Part shown: piece by piece, positions 46,608-58,312 of the stretch
Position numbering within the stretch: the stretch's first letter is position 1
Layout: each line of letters opens with the position of its first letter
Source: Thinopyrum elongatum
Lineage: Eukaryota; Streptophyta; Magnoliopsida; Poales; Poaceae
Assembly (NCBI GenBank): GCA_011799875.1
Contig: CM022297.1
Location: 446,325,292-446,389,291, forward strand
Direction: 5' to 3'
DNA length: 64,000 bases
Program-made: the position numbers and the translations under genes
The notes under the pieces: generated by a model
Seen by the model: only the letters and a program-made list of their open reading frames with translations
What the model was told of the DNA's origin: nothing
Databases searched by the model: none

Positions 46608-47189
46608 TTATTTAAAAAGATGTGGGTCATCCCAGAAGTAATGTCTTAAATCATAGAAGAATTTTTTCTTTTGTTGGTATGTAAAGCTAGGTGGTAAATA
46701 TTTAGCAACAATGTAATTAGCATAATCAGCATACCAAGGAGTGTTATTAGAAACATTTATTGCAGCTAACTGCTCATCAGGAAAGCTATCATCAATAGGT
46801 AGTGGGTCATCAAGGACATTTTCAAGCCTAGACAAGTTATCAGCTACGGGATTCTCTGCTCCTTTTCTATCAGTAATATGCAAATCAAATTCTTGTAACA
46901 AGAGAACCCACCTAATGAGTCTAGGTTTAGCATCTTTCTTTTCCATAAGATATTTTATAGCAGCATGATTGGTGTGAACAGTCACTTTAGAATCAACAAT
47001 GTAGGATCTAAATTTATCACAAGAAAACACAACTGCTAAGAATTCTTTTTCAGTAGTAGCATAATTTCGTTGGCCACTGTCTAGAGTTTTACTAGCATAA
47101 TGGATAACATTTAGTTTCTTATCAACTCTTTGTCCTAGAACAGCACCAACAGCATAATCACTAGCATCACATATAATTTCAAAAGGCAA
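46608..47189 (-). pseudogene. Element H RNase H and pol linker
   Basis: Open segment of pol on the reverse strand. [18 protein letters not shown] begins the RNase H domain; [26 protein letters not shown] and [21 protein letters not shown] are the standard conserved blocks. The C-terminal linker ([20 protein letters not shown]) would lead to integrase but hits a stop near 46607. RNase H removes the RNA strand after reverse transcription. Confidence 0.88.
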
Positions 47190-47252
47190 GTTCCAATCAG
47201 GTGGTTGAACAATAGGTGCAGTAATTAAGGCTTTCTTGAGTGTTTTGAAGGC

Positions 47253-48680
47253 TTATAAACAATCATCATCAAAAACGAAAGGAGTGTCCTTTTGCAAAAG
47301 ATTTGTAAGAGGCCTAGAAATTTTAGAAAAGTCTTTGATAAATCTCCTATAGAAACCAGCATGACCAAGGAAACTACGAATACCTTTGATATCTTTAGGA
47401 CATGGCATTTTCTCAATTGCATCAACCGTAGCTTTGTCCACCTCAATACCTCTTTCAGAAATTTTATGGCCCAAAACAATACCTTCATTAACCATAAAGT
47501 GGCACTTCTCTCAATTCAAGACAAGATTTGTTTGCTCATATCTCTGCAAAACTCGATCAAGATTGCTTAAACAATCATCAAAAGACTTCCCATAAACAGA
47601 AAAGTCATCCATGAAAACCTCAACAATCTTTTCGCAAAAGTCAGAGAATATAGCAGTCATACATCTTTGAAAGGTAGCAGGTGCATTGCATAAACCAAAA
47701 GGCATACGTCTATAAGCATAAGTTCCAAAGGGACAAGTGAAAGTGGTCTTTTCTTGATCAGGTTGAGAAACAGGTATTTGTGAAAAACCAGAATATCCAT
47801 CAAGGAAACAAAAATGTGTGTGCTTTGACAATCTTTCTAGCATTTGATCAATAAAAGGCAAAGGGTAATGATCTTTTCTAGTTGCTTTGTTTAATTTTTT
47901 AAAATCAATTACCATTCTATAGCCTATAACAATTCTTTGTGGGATGAGTTCATTTTTATCATTAGGAACAATAATAATTCCTCCCTTCTTATGGACACAA
48001 TGAACAGGACTTACCCACCTACTATCATCTATAGTATAGATTATACCTGCTTCCAGAAGTTTTAATATTTCCGTTCTTACCACTTCTTTCATCTTCGGAT
48101 TTAACCGACATTGGTGATCAACAACGGGTTTAGCATCAGGTTCTATATTAATTTTGTGCTGACATAGAGTGGGACTAATGCCCTTAAGGTCATCAAGAGT
48201 ATATCCAATAGCAGCTCGGTGCTTCCTTAGAACTTTCAATAGTCTTTCTTCTTCATGTTCTGAAAGGTTAGCACTAATAATAACAGGATATATCTTTTTC
48301 TCATCAAGATAAGCATATTTCAAAGTGTCTGGCAATTGTTTTAATTCAAACACAGGATCACCTTTAGGTGGAGGAGGACCTCCTAGAGTTTCAATAGGCA
48401 AATTGTGTTTAAGCAGAGGACGTTGTTCAAAGAAAATATCATCTATTTCATTTCTTTCATGCATATGTAAATCATTTTCATGGTCTAGCAGATATTGTTC
48501 TAAAGGATCAGTAGGAGGCACAGCAATAGAAGCAAGACCAATTATTTCATCCTTACTAGGCAATTCTTTTTTATGAGGTTTTCTACTAAACTTGGAAAAA
48601 TTAAACTCATGAGACTCATCACCAAAACTGACACTGACAGTTTGTTTCTTACAATCTATTTTAGCATTAACGATGTTCAA
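47253..48680 (-). pseudogene. Element H reverse transcriptase
   Basis: The main open segment, 48680-47511, contains the RT palm and fingers: LLEAGIIYTIDDSRWVSPV, RMVIDFKKLNKATRKDHYPL, HFCFLDGYSGFSQI, RRMPFGLCNAPATFQRCM and the active-site VFMDDFSVYG (about 47604-47615; FMDD is the plant Gypsy form of YxDD). A TGA near 47511 interrupts the thumb region. The frame continues at 47495-47253 with GIVLGHKISERGIEVDKA and ends at another stop near 47250. RT copies the element RNA into DNA. Defective because of the stops. Confidence 0.92.
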
Positions 48681-48749
48681 GAAAGGTCTACCAAAGATAA
48701 TGGGACAAAATTCATCTTGTGGGGAACCAAGAACAAGAAAATCAGTAGG

Positions 48750-49673
48750 TTATTTTATTTTCCCACACAAGACTTCAACATCTCTAACAATCCCAATTGG
48801 TGATATGGTATCTCTATTAGCAAGTTTAATAGTAACATCTATGTCTTCTATCTCAGCGGGTGCTATGTCATTCATAATTTCTTGATATAAGGTAAAGGGA
48901 ATAGCACTCACGCTAGCACCTATATCGCATAAACCATGATAACAGTGATCTCCTATTTTAACTAAGACAACGGGCATGCCAACAACGGGTCTACGAATAT
49001 CTGACTTATCAGGTTTGACAATTCTAGTAGCTTCATTATAGAAGTAAATAACATGACCATCTATGTTTTCTTCCAGAAGATCCTTAACCATAGCAACACT
49101 AGGTTCTACTTTGATTTGTTCATCAGGTTTAGGTGTTCTAATATTACTTTTGTTGACCACAGTTGAAACTTTAGCATGTTCCTTTATCCTAACAGGGAAA
49201 GGTGGTTTCTCAATATAAGCAGTAGGAACAACTGGATCAACATTATGAATAATAGTTTCCTCTTTAGCTGGTACCGGTTCTTTAATTTCCTTTTTAATAG
49301 GTGGGTGATATTTAAACCACTTCTCCTTGGGGAGATCAACACGAGTAGCAAATGATTCACAAAAGGAGGCTACTATCTCAGAGTCAAGTCCAAATTTAGT
49401 GCTAAACTTTTGAAAAACATCGGTATTCATAAAAGATTTAACACAATCATACTTAAGCTTAATACCTGACTCTTTACCTTCATCGATTTCCCAATCTTCA
49501 GAGTTGCATTTAATTCTTTCTAAAAGATCCCACCGGAATTCAATGGTCTTCTTCATAAAGGAACCAGTACAAGAAGTATCAAGCATGGATTGATCATCAC
49601 GAGAAAGCCGAGCATAAAAATTCTGAATAATAATTTCTCTTGAGAGCTCATGATTGGGGCATGAATATAACAT
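48750..49673 (-). pseudogene. Element H gag C-terminus and protease
   Basis: Open reverse-strand segment. The N-terminal third is Gag-like (HELSREIIIQNFYARLS, DQSMLDTSCTGSF), the middle is a Pro/Lys/Glu-rich linker, and the end is the retropepsin domain with active-site CDIGASVSAIP (D-x-G-A). A stop at about 48750 separates it from the RT segment. Upstream gag pieces are at 49742-50015. Confidence 0.8.
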
Positions 49674-50015
49674 TGACTTAAGCCTCCCCCAAGATAGAGA
49701 GGTACTTTCTCCTTCACGAGGCCAAAAATTATATATGTAATTCTAGTCACGATGAACTAGATGCATAGGATATTTTTTTTGGTGAAACTCCAATTTCAAT
49801 CGATTCCAATTTCAAGATCCAATATCATCGAATAGCCTATACCATGCCAATGCCTTTCCCTTCAAAGATAAAGGAAAAACCTTCTTCTTAACTTCATCCC
49901 CGGGTAAACCTGCAAGCTTAAACAATCCACAAATTTCTTCCACATATATCAAGTGCATATCAGGATGTTCGGTTCCATATCCTGCATAAGGATTAGCTAG
50001 CAGTTGTTCTGTCAT
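49674..50015 (-). pseudogene. Element H gag N-terminal fragment
   Basis: The reverse strand from 50015 reads HPDMHLIYVEEICGLFKLAG and KGKALAWYRLFDDIGS, the capsid N-terminal block of plant Gypsy Gag (the A-W-Y/F-xx-L pattern). Stops at about 49812 and 49742 break it. About 150 bp upstream lies the primer site. Confidence 0.7.
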
Positions 50016-50212
50016 ACTCGAAGGAATTTCATATTAAATATTTTCAATAGGTGCAGTAGGTTGAGGGGTAACTAATTGTGGTTCCAGTCGAGGTGAAGAT
50101 ACCCCGAACAAACCCCTCAAAGGATTGTTTTCCATAGTAGCAAGTGACAATAAATTTCAGCACGTAGTAATAATTTTTCCTTACCAATTTACACTTACCA
50201 AAAGCGCTTCAC

Positions 50213-50230
50213 TCCCCGGCAATGGCGCCA
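50213..50230 (-). promoter_or_regulatory. Primer-binding site, tRNA-Asp type (element H)
   Basis: The reverse strand reads tggcgccattgccgggga, one base different from the site in element D, and lies 11 bp from the 5' LTR. Confidence 0.85.
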
Positions 50231-50241
50231 GAAAATAGCCT

Positions 50242-51775
50242 TGATGACCCACAAGTATATGGGATCAATTGTAGCCTTTTCGATAAGTAAGAGTGTCGAA
50301 CCCAACGAGGAGCAGAAGGAAATGACAAGCGGTTTTCAGCAAGGTAATGTCTGCAAGTACTGAAATTGTAAGTAGCAGAGTAGTTTGATAGCCAGATAAT
50401 TTGTAACGAGCAAGTAACAATAGTAGTAACAAAAGTGCAGCAAGGTAGCCCAATCCTTTTGAGGCAAAGGACAGGCCAAAACGGTCTCTTATAATAAGCA
50501 AAGCGTTCTTGAGGGTACACGGGAATTTCATCTAGTCACTTTCATCATGTTGGTTTGATTCATGTTCGCTACTTTGATAATTTGATATGTGGGTGGACCG
50601 GTGCTTAGGTGATGTTCTTACTTGAACAAACCTCCTACTTATGATTAACCCCCTCGCAAGCATCCGCAACTATGAGAAAAGTATTAAGAATAAATTCTAA
50701 CCATAGCATTAAACTTTTGGATCCAATCGGTCCCTTACGGAATAGCGCATAAACTAGGGTTTAAGCTTCTGTCACTCTCGCAACCCATCATATAATAACT
50801 ACTCCACAATGCATTCCCTTAGGCCCAAATATGGTGAAGTTTCATGTAGTCGACGTTCACATGAAACCACTAAGGGAATCACAACACACATACTATCAAA
50901 ATATCGAACACATATCAAGTTCACATGATTACTTGCAACATGATTTCTCCCGTGACCTCAAGAACAAAAGTAACTACTCACAAATGGTAATCATGCTTAA
51001 GATCAGAGGGGTATTAAATAGCATATTGGATCTGAACATATAATCTTCCACCAAATAAACCATATAGTAATCAACTACAAGATGTAATCAACACTACTAG
51101 TCACCCACAAGCACCAATCTATAGTTCCGGTACAAAGATTGAACACAAGAGATGAACTAGGGTTTAAGAGGAGATGGTGCTGTTGAATATGTTGATGGAG
51201 ATAGCCCTCCCCAAGATGGGAGAGTTGTTGGTGATGATGACGACGATGATTTCCCCCTCCGGGGGCGGGGGGGGGGGGTGGAAATTCTCCCGGCAGAATC
51301 GCTCTGCCGGAGGGCAAAACTGCTCCTGCCCAAGTTCCACCTTGAGACGGTGGCGCTCTGTCCCAAAAGTCCTCTCCTTATTTTTTCTAGGTCAAAATGA
51401 CTTATATACCAGAAGATGGGCACCGGAGGTGGCCCGAGGGGAGCACAACCCACGAGGGCGTGCCTGGGCTCCCTGGCGCGCCCAGGTGGGTTTGTGCCCA
51501 CCTGGTGGGCCCCCTCTTGTACTTATTGGCTCCAATATTTCTCATTTATTCCATAAAAAATCCCCGTAAAGTTTCACCTCATTTGGAGTTGTGCAGAATA
51601 GGTAGCCTGACGTAGCTTTTTCAGGTCCAGATTTCCAGCTGCCGGAATTCTCCCTCTTTGTGTGTACCTTGCATATTATGAGAGAAAAGGCATTAGAATT
51701 ACTCCAAAAAGCATTATTATGCATAAAAACATCATAAACAACAGTAGGAAAACATGATGCAAAATGGACGTATCA
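50242..51775 (-). repeat. Element H 5' LTR
   Basis: 1534 bp. The reverse strand starts TGATACGTCCATTTTG at 51775 and ends ...GGGTCATCA at 50242. It is the intact sister of 25852-26904 + 43529-43722 and preserves the empty sites of both the MITE (50419-50426) and CACTA2 (51093-51095). A poly-G tract lies around 51260-51280. Confidence 0.92.
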
Positions 51776-52092
51776 TGACTTCATGTATGTGTTGAAGATG
51801 TAGATGCTCAATGTTGATGTAGATCATTTGGAGCAATCCATTTGAGAGTGTTGCACTTTCAATACCTACATGGGTTAGTCCCACAAGGAACATACACGGA
51901 TATCCATAGACATAGAGTGAAATACACATATGATGTTGTCCATGAAAGCATTAGGTTACCATGTCCCTTGTCTTACCAACAAGAGGGTTTGTGATTCCTT
52001 GAACTAGTGCAAGATATGAAAGTTGATTGCACTAGTCCTTGCCAAAATGAATATGAGTGAAGTATGTTGGCGGAGTCACCCTCAAGAACTCT
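51776..52092 (-). other. Element G region downstream of gag, no pol
   Basis: After the tgact duplication, element G resumes. The sequence is non-coding, with no protease or integrase motif. Together with 25361-25851 on the other side of H this is all that lies between gag and the palindrome array. Confidence 0.6.
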
Positions 52093-54275
52093 TTAGTTCT
52101 TCTTTGGGACCCACATCACCTTGATGGGAATCCTTGGAGTTGTAGTCGTACTTGATGAAGTAGAACTTGATGTAGTCTTGGGAACCCACTTGACCAAGGC
52201 CTTTGGAGCTTCTTCAAATGAATCAATCTCTTCTTGAAGCTTGTCCTTGCCTTTTAGCATGTGGTCTTGTGGTGGAAGATCATCTTGAGCTTGTGTTCCC
52301 TTGAAAGAAGTGGGATCATACTTCTCTTGTTGAGGAACAAACTTCATCTTGGGGTATTGATCTTCTTCCCACTTAACTCCATTGGCATTGAACTTGCGTT
52401 CAAAACCAACACCTTGATTCTTCCGGTGCCTTCCTTGCTTGCGTACAATTTCCTCAAATTTCTTACTTCCGGCAAGGCTCTTGTAAATACCTTTCTCTAT
52501 AATTCCCTTCAATAAGCTATTTTCTTGCTCAAGTGTAACTTGGCTAAGAGAATGATTAGGGGAATCAAGAGAACTACTAGAAGCAACAATATTGGATTTA
52601 ACATGATTATTGTTACTACTAGAAGAAGAATCTTTCTTGCTCTTGTTGCTCGATTTTACTTGTGGCATGTAAGTAGACAAGAGTAAATGCTTGGCAATGT
52701 AATAAGAAATTTTCTTACGAAGATCATCATTGATTGCTTTTAAGAACCCATGCTCTTGCTCTAGAATGAGCTTTTCAAAGTGTAGCTTCTCATGAGTCTT
52801 TAAAAGCTCTCGATGATCCTCTAAGGTAGTTTCATGAGCTAACTTAAGAGTGTTTAGTTCTTTAGTTAGACGCTCAATCTCCTTCTTATCATTATCATTC
52901 GTTTCATCTTGATTAGCATGATTAATAGCAATTTCATCATAGTTTTCATCACTAGTGTTGTCAACAACTAAATCATCATCACCTAGCAAATCATCTTCAT
53001 CACTATTGAAATCAACATACTCGGGGTGTGATACCTTGGGGCCTTTAGCCATGAAGCATCTTCCAATCCCTTCATTTGGTGAGTCAAATATGTCATAGGA
53101 GTTGGATGACACAAGTGCAAGACCGGCAACACCTTCATCTTGAGTATGTTCGGAGTCGGAGTGATAACTTCTCTCGGAGTAGTTGTCGGAGTCGGAACCG
53201 GATACCCATTCACCAACATGAGCTTGATGTCTTCGTCTTGTGTAGCTCTTTGATGACTTGTCCTTCCTTTCCGAATCCTTGCTTCTACGAGAGGGTCTTC
53301 GTTCATAACGATCATCTCTACTCCTTCTCTCTCTTGGAGGTGATTCATCTCTTTTACTTCTCCTTTTAGGTGAGTCTTCTCTTCTTTTGTAGGGAGCCGT
53401 ACACTCACTAGAGTAGTGTTCGGGTCTTCCACAATTGTAGCAATTTCGATCATGACTAAAAGATCTTTTGTCATTGTAGGACCTTGACTTGGAACTTCTC
53501 TCGTTGCTTCTACTCTTGTAGAACTTGTTGCAGTTCTTCACCATTAGGCTCAATTCTACATTGAAGACTTGTTTCTCACTTGATGTTGTAGGGGCTTCAC
53601 ATGAAGCTTTGTAAGCACCACTAGACTTGTTGTGAAGCTCTTCCTTATCCTTAAGTGACATCTCATGAGCAACAATTCTACCAATGACTTCCGTTGGCTT
53701 GAGATCTTTGTAATTGGGCATCATTTGGATCAAGGTGCACACGGTATCATATTTTCCATCCAAAGCTCTTAGAATCTTCTTGGTGATGAATCTGTCGGTT
53801 ATCTCTTACTTCCTAAGCCGGCAATCTCATTTGTGATGAGAGCAAGCCTAGAATACATTTCAGCGACTCCTTCACCATCCTTCCTTTTGAACTTGTCAAG
53901 TTGACTTTGAAGCACATCCAATTTGGATTCCTTGACGGACTCGGTACCTTCATGCATATCAACCAAAGTATCCCAAATTTCCTTTGCATTCTCAAGGCGG
54001 CTGGTTTTGTTGAATTCTTCGGGGCACAATCCATTGAAGAGGATATCGCAAGCTTGAGCATTGTATTGCAACATCTTCAATTCTTCTGCGGTTGCTTCAC
54101 GATTCGGTTCTCTTCCATCTTCGAAGAATTCGCCTTGCAAACCAACACACACAATAGCCCAAACAGCGGGGTTATGTCCAAGAATATGCATTTTCATCTT
54201 ATGCTTCCAACTAGCAAAATTAGTACCATTAAAGTAAGGACCTCTACGGTGGTAATTTACCTCGCTAGACGCCAT
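52093..54275 (-). pseudogene. Element G Copia gag
   Basis: Start at ATG 54275 (MASSEVNYHRRGPYF). The N-terminal part is the Copia Gag fold (FNGTNFASWKHKMKMHI, then a UBN2-like ALDGKYDTVCTLIQMM region). The frame breaks near 53800, between EIAGLGSK and the next segment. From 53763 a long charged region follows with one CCHC zinc knuckle (CYNCGRPEHYSSEC, about 53410-53450), Arg/Ser/Asp-rich stretches, an acidic tract and a coiled-coil-like segment, ending VMWVPKKN at 52093. At roughly 720 residues it is long for Copia gag, as in Sireviruses. Gag builds the particle and binds RNA. Apart from the one frameshift it is open. Confidence 0.85.
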
Positions 54276-54329
54276 ACTCTCCTAGGTTGTGAAACCAAGG
54301 CTATGATCACCAAAGCTATGGAAACCAAA

Positions 54330-54341
54330 GCTCTGATACCA
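54330..54341 (-). promoter_or_regulatory. Primer-binding site, tRNA-iMet (element G)
   Basis: The reverse strand reads tggtatcagagc, complementary to the 3' end of initiator tRNA-Met, the standard Copia primer site, 2 bp from the LTR. Confidence 0.9.
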
Positions 54342-54343
54342 CT

Positions 54344-56000
54344 TGTAGGATCGAAAGTAAGTCTAGAGGGGGGGTGATTAGACTACTTGACCAAATAAAA
54401 ATCTAGCCTTTTCCCAATTTTATGTCTTGGCAGATTTTAGCAACTTAGCACAAGTCAAGCAATCAACCTACACATGCAATTCTAAGAGTGTAGCAGCGGA
54501 AAGTAAAACATTGCATATGAAGGTAAAGGGAAGGGTTTGGAGAAGGCAAACGCAATGTAGACACGGAGATTTTTGGCGTGGTTCCGATAGGTGGTGCTAT
54601 CGTACATCCACGTTGATGGAGACTTCAACCCACGAAGGGTAACGGCTGCGCGAGTCCACGGAGGGCTCCACCCACAAAGGGTCCACGAAGAAGCAACCTT
54701 GTCTATCCCACCATGGCCATCGCCCATGAAGGACTTGCCTCACTCGGGTAGATCTTCACAAAGTAGGCGATCTCCTTGCCCTTAAAAACTCCTTGGTTCA
54801 ACTCCATAATCTTGTCAGAGGCTCCCAAGTGACACCTAACCAATCTAGGAGACACCACTCTCCAAAAGGTAATAGATGGTGTGATGATGATGAACTCCTT
54901 GCTCTTGTGCTTCAAATGATAGTCTCCCCAACACTCAACTCTCTCTCACAGATTTGGCTATGGTGAAAAGATGGTTTGAGTGGAAAGCAACTTGGGGAAG
55001 GCTAGAGATCAAGATTATTGTGGTTGGATTGGAATGTATTGATCTCAACACATGAGTAGGTGGTTCTCTCTCAGAAAATGAGTAGTGGAAGTGTAGGCAC
55101 GTTCTGATGGCTCTCTCTTGAATAGAGAAGGGGGTGGAGGGGTATATATAGCCTCCACACAAAATCCAACCGTTACACACATTTGACTCAACTCAGTCAG
55201 ACCGAATAGAAGAACTCGGTGAGACCGATTCAGTTCAAAATGTGAACGTTAGGAATCTCGGTGGGACCGACATGATCAACTCGGTGGGACCGATGTGCTA
55301 GGGTTAGGGCAAGACCTCATCTCGGTGTGACCGATTGCATGAACTCGGTGGGACCAATTTCAGCAATGAGTTAAACAGAGAGTTGGTCAGGCAAACTCGG
55401 TGGGACCGATCACTCATTTCGGTAAGACCGAAACGTTACGAAGGGAAACAAAGAGTTTGCATTGCCATCTCGGTGAGACCGATCACTCATTTCGGTAAGA
55501 CCAAAACGTTACGAAGGGAAACAGAGAGTTTGCATTGCCATCTCGGTGAGACCGAGATCCCGATCGGTGAGACCGAATTGATTAGGGTTTCTGGCAGTGG
55601 CTATGTCAAAGAAACTCGGTGGCGCCGGATAGATGAAATCGGTGGGGCCGAGTTTGACTTTAAGTTTTGGACATATTTGGAAATGAGAAAGTGGTTGAGG
55701 GCTTTGGAGAATATCACTAAGCATTTTGAGCAAGTAGACCATTATGCAACACCTCATCCCCTTTTAATAGTATTGGCTTTTCCTATAGACTCAATGTGAT
55801 CTTGGATCACTAAAATAGAAATGAAGAGTCTTGAGCTTTTGCCAATCTTTGTCCTTAGCATTTTGAGGGGTCCACATCTCTAGTCCATGCCATGCCAATC
55901 ATTGAACTTTCTGAAATATTTAACTTGAATGGATATTAGTTCAATGAGCTATATGTTGTTATGAGTTACCAAAACCACCCAGGGATTAGTTGCATTTTCA
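54344..56000 (-). repeat. Element G 5' LTR
   Basis: 1657 bp, TG...CA. The reverse strand starts TGAAAATGCAACTAATCC. Pairs with 20129-21783. About fourteen TCGGTnnnACCGA palindromes lie at 55190-55655. TATA-like ggtatatata at about 55141-55150 would serve forward-strand reading only; the element promoter should be on the reverse strand. Confidence 0.9.
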
Positions 56001-56005
56001 ATGAT

Positions 56006-56815
56006 GGAGACTATGATTCCCCCATAAGTCGGGATGAGACTCCGGACAAACAGAGAAAAAAAGAAAAAGAAAATAAAAAGAAAAAAAACAAAAACAAAGA
56101 GAGAAGGGGCATGCTAGTTCCACACTTGTGCTTCAAAGTAGCACCATGTTTTTCATATAGAGAGTCTCCTATGTTGTCACTTCCATATACTAGTGGGAAT
56201 TTTTCATAATAGAGTTAGATGCACACCCACCTAGTTTCCATGTTGAGCTTTCATACACTTATAGCTATTAGTGCATTCGTTACATGGCAATCCCTACTCC
56301 TCGCATTGATATCAATAGATGGGCATCTCCATACCCGTTGGTTAGCCGCATCGATGTGAGACTTTCTTACTTTTTGTCTTCACTATATTTACCCTTATCA
56401 TCATACTCTATTCCACCCCTAGTGCTGTATCCATGGCTTGCACTCATGTATTGCATGAGGGTTGAAAAAGCTAAAGCGCGTTAAAAAGTATGAACCAATT
56501 GCTCGGCTTGTCATCGGGGTTGTGCATGATAAATACTTTGTGGTAAGAAGACAGAGCATGACAATACTATATGATTTTGAGGGATAGAATTCTTTAGCGT
56601 TGATATTTTGAAAGACATGATTGTTTGTTGGGATGCGTGAGTATTGATGTCTTTATGTCAAATTATAGACTATTGATTTGAATCACTTATGTCTTAATAT
56701 TCATGCCATGATTAGACATATGATCAAGTTTATGCTAGGTAGCATTCCACATCAAAAATTATCTTTTTTATCACTTACCTACTCGAGGACGAGCAGGAAT
56801 TAAGCTTGGGAATGC
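56006..56815 (+). other. Element D 3' internal region with polypurine tract
   Basis: After the atgat duplication element D resumes. Non-coding; contains an A-rich AAAAAG run (about 56058-56098). Ends ctcgaggacgagcagg and aagcttgggaatgc directly before the 3' LTR, the polypurine tract. Confidence 0.75.
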
Positions 56816-58307
56816 TGATACGTCTCTGTCGTATCTATAATTTTTGATTGTTTCATGCCAATATTATACAACTTTCACATACTTTTGGCAACATTTTATA
56901 TGATTTATTGGACTAACCTATTGATCCAGAGCCAGTGCCAGTTCTTGGTTTTTTGCATGTTTTTTGTTTTGCAGAATATCCATATCAAACAAAGTCCAAA
57001 TGCAATAAAATTTTACGGAGAATTATTTTGGAATATATGTAATTTTTGGGACTTGGAGTTAATGCAAACGGGGGCACACAGCCACCACGAGACACCTGGG
57101 CGCGCCAGGCAGCCCAGGCGCGTGGTGGTGTGTTGTGCTCACCTCGTACGTCGGTTGGAGCTCTACTTCGGGCGCAAGGAAGCTTATATCCGGAAAAAAA
57201 TCTTGTTAAAATATCAGGGCAAACGGAGTTACGGATCTCCAGGAATATAAGAAACGGTTTTCGGCCAGATCTGAGGAACGTGAAACAGAAGAGAACATAG
57301 GGATAGAACCAATCTCGGAGGGGCTCCCGCCCCTCCGGCGCCATGGAGGCCATGGACAAGAGGGGGAACTCTCGTCCCATCTAGGGGGGTGGCCAAGGAA
57401 GAAGAAGAAGGAGGGGGGCTCTCTCCCCCTCTCTCCCGGTGGCGCTAGAGTGCCGCCGGGGCAAGGATCGTGATGGCGATCTACATCAACAATCTTGCTA
57501 CCGTCAACACCAACTCTCTCCCCCTCTATGCAGCGGTGCAACACCCCTTCTCCCCACTGTAATCTCTACTTAAACATGGTGCTCAACACTATATATTATT
57601 TCCCAATGATATGTGGGTATCCTATGATGTTTGAGTAGATCTGTTTTGTCCTATGGGCTAATTGATGATCGTGGTTGGTTTGAGTGTATATTTTATTTAT
57701 GGTGCTGTCCTACGGTGCCCTCCGTCTCGCATAAACGTGAGGTGTCCCCGTTGTAGGGTGTTGCAATACGTTCATGATTTGCTTATTGTCGGTTGCCGGA
57801 GTGACAGAAGCCTGAACACGGATAAGTGGGTTGTTGCGTATGGGAGTAAAGAGGACTTGATACTTAATGCTATGGTTGGGTTTTACAACCTTAATGATCT
57901 TTAGTAGTTGCGGATGCCTGCTAGAGTTCCAATCATAAGTGCATATTATCCAAGTAGAGAAAGTATGTTAGCTCATGCCTCTCCCTCATGTAAAATTGCA
58001 AGAATGATTACCGGTCTAGTTATCAATTGCCTAGGGACAAATGACTTTCTTGTTGACAAAATCTATCTACTTTTATTGTCTCGCAATTTATTTGTAGTTT
58101 TATTCTAGTAAAGTGCTCGTAGTTTTATTTTTGCAAAATAGTTTTATACTTGTTCTTGGTAAAGCAAACGTCAAGTGTGCGTAGAGTTGTATCGGTGGTC
58201 GATTGAACTTGAGGGAATATTTGTTCTGCCTTTAGCTCCTCATTGGGTTCGACACTCTTATTTATCGAAAAAGGCTACAAATGATCCCCTATACTTGTGG
58301 GTTATCA
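56816..58307 (+). repeat. Element D 3' LTR
   Basis: 1492 bp, starts TGATACGTCTCTGTCG and ends GGGTTATCA. Alignable to 8442-9920 with scattered substitutions and small indels. Confidence 0.92.
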
Positions 58308-58312
58308 CCTGC

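Larger units (their letters stand above)
25852..51775 (-). mobile_element. Element H: Athila-like Gypsy retrotransposon
   Basis: The element lies on the reverse strand and is flanked by tgact (25847-25851 and 51776-51780). The 5' LTR is 50242-51775, with a tRNA-Asp primer site beside it. Gag, protease, RT, RNase H and integrase follow in Gypsy order down to 45408, then one intact extra ORF (45072-44548). The 3' LTR (25852-26904 plus 43529-43722) carries a MITE and CACTA2 and lacks its inner part. Without CACTA2 the element is about 9.3 kb. No chromodomain is visible after the integrase, which with the primer site favours the Athila/Tat side of Gypsy. Stops in every pol section show it is defective. 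Confidence 0.9.
20129..56000 (-). mobile_element. Element G: Sirevirus-like Copia element lacking pol
   Basis: The LTRs at 20129-21783 and 54344-56000 are near-identical in layout and are flanked by a 5-bp duplication, atgat (20124-20128 and 56001-56005). The element lies on the reverse strand. A tRNA-iMet primer site adjoins the right LTR and a purine tract (reverse strand aaaagggggagattcaaag) adjoins the left LTR; both are Copia features. It keeps a gag gene next to the 5' LTR and an extra ORF next to the 3' LTR, the env-like position of Sireviruses, but no protease, integrase or RT sequence is seen. Dense TCGGTnnnACCGA palindromes fill the LTRs and the region before the extra ORF. Element H (25852-51775) is inserted in it. 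Confidence 0.85.
8442..58307 (+). mobile_element. Element D: non-autonomous Gypsy retrotransposon with nested insertions
   Basis: Both LTRs are present (8442-9920 and 56816-58307), each starting TGATACGTCTC and ending TTATCA. A tRNA-Asp-type primer site follows the left LTR and a polypurine tract precedes the right one. The 5-bp flanks cttgc (8437-8441) and cctgc (58308-58312) form a target duplication with one mismatch. After removal of CACTA1 and G the internal domain is only about 4.4 kb (9921-12427, 19013-20128, 56006-56815). It has no RT, RNase H or integrase, so the element must have relied on proteins from a partner. Confidence 0.88.
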
